Shown here one piece after another: positions 6,843 through 10,313 of a DNA stretch of 10,313 nt. Positions within the stretch are counted from its first letter, which is position 1; every line of letters begins with the position of its first letter. Below the pieces are notes generated by a model. That model ran no database searches. It had not been told where the DNA came from and saw only the letters and a list, made by a program, of their open reading frames with translations. The translations under genes and the position numbers were made by a program. Source of the DNA: Phoronis ovalis (lineage: Eukaryota; Phoronida; Phoronidae); assembly GCA_028565635.1 (NCBI GenBank), contig JAOXYB010065212.1, positions 1 through 10,313 of the forward strand, given 5' to 3'.

Positions 6843-8262
6843 TGTTTTTCGATCTTAGTAGGTTCATATACAGTACAAAAATAACTAATAACTACAATAA
6901 CTAATAAATATACAGTAAATAAATGCGCATATATACAAAACAAAAAGACCTATGGTCAAATAAAATAATATGTACAAGGTACTTTACAAAGAAAACTATA
7001 AATAGTAAGTAGTATAAACCCATATAATTTAAACTAGAAGTAAAACCAAAAACACTAAACAACTAGACTAACAAAGACAACAACCACAAAATGACATTAC
7101 AATGAAAGAATAAAAGTTAAACAAAAAGACAATTCCTCCAATGACATTGTAAATGAGACATATATAAGCAGAGACTATAACATGCATTCAAGATTAAGGA
7201 ATTGTGACTGAGCAACAATCTGGCACGAAAACTGTAAATATATTGTCTAAAAGGAGAGCATGAAAAATCGGTACATCATAACGAACAAAATAAAAACTGA
7301 CACTAGTATCAATGGTGGAAATATCAAAAACTTTTCTAAAAGCTGTATTGTAAGCTACTCTAAGTTTATTAAAATAGGACTGACCAGACTTACAAAAATC
7401 GAACCATAAGTGAGAACAGTATTAATAATGGAGTTATAAAACTCCGAAATAACAAGATCTTAACAGAAGTAGAACAAAGGCTAAATTTACGAATGAGTGT
7501 ATTAGAATGACTATACAATGAGCGTGTACATTTTTTAATATCAGTCATCTTTACCGTCAGAGGGAAAAATATGACCCAAATAACAGTATTCATTAACAAT
7601 ACTAACAACTGAACCATTCACAAGTATCTTAGGGGGGATCCAAAAATAGAGCAGTTGTCACCGAGCGTAAAAATATTACACTTCGTCTTTTTACCATTAT
7701 ACAAAATATCAAGATATTAAAGATTTTAATCCCTTAAGAGTAGGGCTAATCAGACACATATCATCAGCATAAAAGATGATTAACTATACAATTACCAACT
7801 CTGCAGCCAATACTAAATTTGCTCAGACTTGTACTCATATCATCCATATATATTTTAAAAAGATAAGGAGACATAAGGCCACCCTGTCTAACACCATTTC
7901 CACAAGTGAAGTATTCAGACACACGAGAACCCCATCTCACGTTAAGTAACTGGTTTCTGTACCAAAACAGAAGTATTCTAACTAGAAATATACATACACC
8001 CCGTTGGAGCAACTTTGAAAAGAGAGTCCAATGGTTGACTCTATCGAAGGCCTTGGAGGCATCCAAAAATAGAACAAATACAGGAGTTTTATGTGATTTA
8101 TAGAAACTCAATAACTCTTTAAGCAAAAATATAGCCATATCAGTGGAGTGTTTTTTCTTAAAGCCAAATTGGAAATCATTACTCCTCGTTACTCCTTAAA
8201 TACATTTCGCATCTACTTAATATTAAAACTTCAAAAGCTTTAGATATATGGGTACAAATAAT
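6843..8262 (-). mobile_element. 5'-truncated non-LTR retrotransposon (LINE), jockey/CR1-like
   Basis: About 1.4 kb of a LINE lies on the minus strand, embedded in the satellite. It keeps the back half of the reverse transcriptase, the C-terminal region after it, and a 3' untranslated tail. The coding part ends at a stop near 7117. Some 270 bp of A+T-rich 3' UTR follow, including a short TTATTAGTTATTG-like tandem tail at about 6881-6907. The 5' side stops inside the RT domain at about 8262, as is usual for LINE copies truncated during target-primed insertion. The endonuclease domain and ORF1 are absent. Frame breaks show it is old and inactive. The exact ends and target duplication could not be fixed because the host sequence is itself a degenerate repeat. 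Confidence 0.9.
7117..8259 (-). pseudogene. LINE ORF2 fragment: reverse transcriptase and C-terminal region, multiply broken
   Basis: This would copy LINE RNA into DNA at a nicked chromosomal target; here it is dead. Reading leftward, SKAFEVLILSRCEMYLRS (about 8240-8190) and FQFGFKKKHSTDMAIFLLKE precede the catalytic motif FLDASKAFDRVNH. Next come GVRQGGLMSPYLF and the YADDM box (7771-7757), in a shifted frame. Then NGKKTKCNIF, NEYCYLGHIFP, a stretch through CTRSLYSHSN, NKLRVAYNTAFRKVF, FYFVRYDVPIFHALL and FRARLLLSHNSL, ending at a stop (7119-7117). The longest intact piece is 124 codons (8138-7764). Frame changes or stops occur near 8196, 7772, 7725, 7635, 7555, 7435, 7370 and 7245. The motif order and C-terminal region fit the jockey/CR1 group; I would not assign a finer clade. 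Confidence 0.88.
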
Positions 8263-8740
8263 TTTTTTGCTGTGCAAAACACTCTTTGTCTGACAATAAC
8301 TGCCGCTTCAGTTTTTACTTGGTCATGTATTTTCAGTGCAGAGTAAGTACTGGTCAAAGTACAAAGTAGATATAACTTTGACCCAAATTACTTCCAATAT
8401 GGCGGACTGGTTGCTATGTTTGTTCCTGAGGGGGCACGTTACGTTGAAGCTATTTCAGGAAACACGACTGGATGATTCAAAGCAGGATTCGCAAAGGCCA
8501 TAAGTGATATTTTAATATCCAAATCTTTGACATTTTTCATTGCATTTAACACTTTGTTATACATTTTTTGTGTGTAACTCTTGCAATAACTGCTTCAGTT
8601 TTTTTTTCTATCTGCTTCATATTCGGTAAAGGGTAAATACAAATACAGGTACAGGTCAGCTATAATTTTCACCTGGATCACTTCCAAGATGACCGATTGG
8701 TGGCCATGTTTATTGAGAATGTACATCATTTCATTTTTTT

Positions 8741-8830
8741 CTGATCAGCTTTATATTTGATATAGGTCAAAGGACATGTTAAGCATAATTTTGACGCAAT
8801 CAATATGGCTGACCTGTGGCCATGTTTGTT
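8741..8830 (+). repeat. Partial satellite unit (internal duplication)
   Basis: After unit 3 reaches GTACATCATTTCATT, the sequence restarts at CTGATCAGCTTTATATTTGA. It repeats the anchor block only ~116 bp after the previous one. This is a partial copy inserted head to tail. Confidence 0.7.
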
Positions 8831-9279
8831 TCCGAGAGGGCACTTCATGTGTCACTTTCCAGAGACAGAGCATTAAGTCTTGACTAGGCAATTCAAAATT
8901 GGATTCATGAAGAGCATAGATTGATGGATGTATTTGGCTAAGTGACATTTCAGAATTACCTTGAAAAATGGGTCAAATGCCGATCCAAATGTTTAACATT
9001 TTCCTGTCGTGCATAACACTTTCTTTGTTAACCAATAACCACTTTGTATTCTATACGGTAACTACAGGTCGATTATAATTTGGACCCTGATCTTCCAATA
9101 TGGCCGACTGGTGGCCATGTTTGTTCCCAAGAGAGAAAGATGAAGCTTTATTAGATGATTCGAAAGTGGATCCAGTAAGGAAATAAGTTAGTGCGTGTAT
9201 CAGGCTAGGTGACATTTTAAAATGACCTTGAAAAGTATTTCAAATGCTGGTACGAATCTTTGGCATTTGTTGTGCATAA

Positions 9280-9440
9280 GGCCAGACCCAAAAAAAACCT
9301 TGTTCGAAAAGAAAGTTGTTTTTTGTGCTAAAGAAACTAACTAACTTGGTTTTTAAACACTTCTTTTTAAAAACAAATAAGAAGACACAATCCCACCTAC
9401 TCAGTATTAGAGGACTTTTGTGCCTTAAACAGTTCATCTT
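9280..9440. mobile_element. Short insertion within satellite, flanked by direct repeats
   Basis: The block begins GGCCAGACCCAAAAAAAACC, has no satellite similarity, and ends about 9440. On its left is TTTGTTGTGCATAA (9266-9279) and on its right TTTGGTGTGACGTAA (9441-9455), both versions of the same satellite site. That fits a 14-15 bp target duplication around a SINE-like or other short element. GTTCGA near 9302 is faintly like a Pol III B box, but no convincing A box or terminal tail was found. The alternative is a unit-specific expansion. Confidence 0.5.
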
Positions 9441-9555
9441 TTTGGTGTGACGTAACACTTTCTTTGTCTTCAGTTTTATTCAATCAGCTTCATATGTGAT
9501 AATGGGTAAATACGGGTCTTACTGCAGGTCAGTTATAATTTTAACCTGATCGCTT

Positions 9556-9640
9556 TATCCGATCAGCTTCATATTGCGCACAGAGTAGGTACAGGTTAGA
9601 ACTAATTTTGACCCAGATTGCTTCCAATGGAGCTGACTAT
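9556..9640 (+). repeat. Second partial satellite duplication
   Basis: Within unit 6 the sequence reaches CCTGATCGCTTTAT and then restarts at CCGATCAGCTTCATATTG. It runs again through GTAGGTACAGGTTAG, TTTTGACCCAGATTGCTTCCAAT. The restart point matches the one at 8741. Confidence 0.65.
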
Positions 9641-10313
9641 TGTTCCGACACTTTCTAGAAAGACAAAGTATGGATTCATGAAAGCTATTTATAAGTTGGT
9701 TGTATTAGGTTAGGTAACATTTTAGAATGATCGTAAAAGATAGGTCAAATGCCGATTCAAATTTGTGACATTTTTGTTGACTGTGTGTAATATAACATTG
9801 TTATCTTTCAATAACTTTTTTTTGGATTTGCTTGATATTTGGTACAGATAAATACAGTTCAAGGTACAGGGTAGTTATAATTTTGACATTGATCACTTCC
9901 AATATGGCCGAGTGGTTCCTATGTTATTTCCTGAGAGGGTGCATCATGTGCCATGTGGCAGAAAGACAAAGTGTTGATTTGACAATTTGAAGATGGATTT
10001 AAGAGGCCATAGATGGGCATTGGTATTAGGCTATGTGGGAATCAATTGCTGATCTAAAACTTGAGATTTATTGTATCTTTTACATTGCTTGACCTATGTA
10101 ACACTTAACGTGGCAAGAACCGTTAACATACTGTAACTTGCAAAGAATATTTAAAAGATATTTTCTTTTTTTGTGAATTCTGCTTGCCAATATTGTTTGG
10201 AATAAATTTACAAAATAAATTCTCACTTTTCTCGTCGATGTTTAATGAAAAAACAGCTTTTTCTGAAGACCGGTGAAAAATCCGACTTTGCTAGAAATCA
10301 CGTGACATATTCG

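Larger units (their letters stand above)
8263..10110 (+). repeat. Degenerate tandem satellite, units 2-7 of about 290 bp
   Basis: The unit reads roughly TTTTTGTTGTGCATAACACTT, CAATAACTGCTTCAG, ATCAGCTTCATATTTGGTA, GGGTAAATACAGGTACAGG, TCAGTTATAATTTTGACC, TGATCACTTCCAATATGGCC, GACTGGTGGCCATGTTTGTT, GAGAGGGCACATCATGTG, AGAAAGACAAAGT, GATGATTCAAA, GTTGGATTCATGAAGGCCAT, TTAGGCTAGGTGACATTTTA, GAATGACCTTGAAAAATGGG and TCAAATGCCGATCCAAAT. The GGCC-GACTGG anchor falls near 8401, 8691, 8807, 9102, 9629 and 9906. Most steps are about 280-295 bp; the exceptions reflect a partial unit, an internal duplication and an insertion. Copies differ by many substitutions, so the array is old. Frames at 8751-8948 and 9240-9458 are satellite sequence, not genes. 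Confidence 0.85.

Noticed and set aside
7906-8103. 65-codon + strand open frame
   Set aside because: It is antisense to the reverse transcriptase fragment and has no recognisable content.
8751-8948. 65-codon minus-strand open frame
   Set aside because: It is satellite sequence; equivalent frames are broken in the other units.
9240-9458. 72-codon minus-strand open frame
   Set aside because: It spans the satellite boundary and the short insertion, so it is a composite without biological continuity.
10111-10313. Possible promoter with an E-box (CACGTG near 10300)
   Set aside because: A single 6-bp match with no transcription start or exon following in the window is not enough.

Overview
The window looks like non-coding, repeat-rich DNA from an invertebrate animal. 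It is strongly A+T rich, has no long open frames, carries exons bounded by AG/GT splice sites, and is packed with decayed mobile elements. A jockey/CR1-like LINE, a 'GQNKN'-type transposase relic and a ~290-bp degenerate satellite together suggest a mollusc, probably a bivalve. That taxon is an inference from recalled repeat styles, not a proof. No bacterial gene, operon, CRISPR array, tRNA or rRNA was seen.

Layout. 1-2183 is mostly unassigned A+T-rich sequence. It contains one possible signal-peptide exon (959-1019) and two weak exon-like stretches. 2184-2998 is a broken transposase-like gene in three reading-frame blocks with an intron-like gap. 3039-3292 is a small MITE-like element with perfect 12-bp inverted ends and a 15-C run. 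4076-4543 is a second repeat element whose core is nine copies of a TATACCCTGTnGTAAAT motif, mostly 30-33 bp apart. 4544-5726 is unassigned.

The one clearly functional-looking gene is on the + strand. Two exons (5727-5801 and 6070-6338) join in phase and encode S2, S3 and the S4 voltage sensor (RxxRxxRxxR) of a cyclic-nucleotide-gated type cation channel. The S1 exon and the S5-pore-CNBD exons were not found; they presumably lie further upstream and beyond the right edge.

The downstream intron appears to hold everything from 6339 to the end: a degenerate tandem satellite (about seven units, 6515-10110) that opens with two back-to-back hairpins. A 5'-truncated LINE (6843-8262, minus strand) interrupts it after the first unit, and a ~160-bp element flanked by direct repeats (9280-9440) interrupts it again. 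The window is thus a layered record of insertions around one ion-channel gene. I found no evidence of a new multi-gene system.
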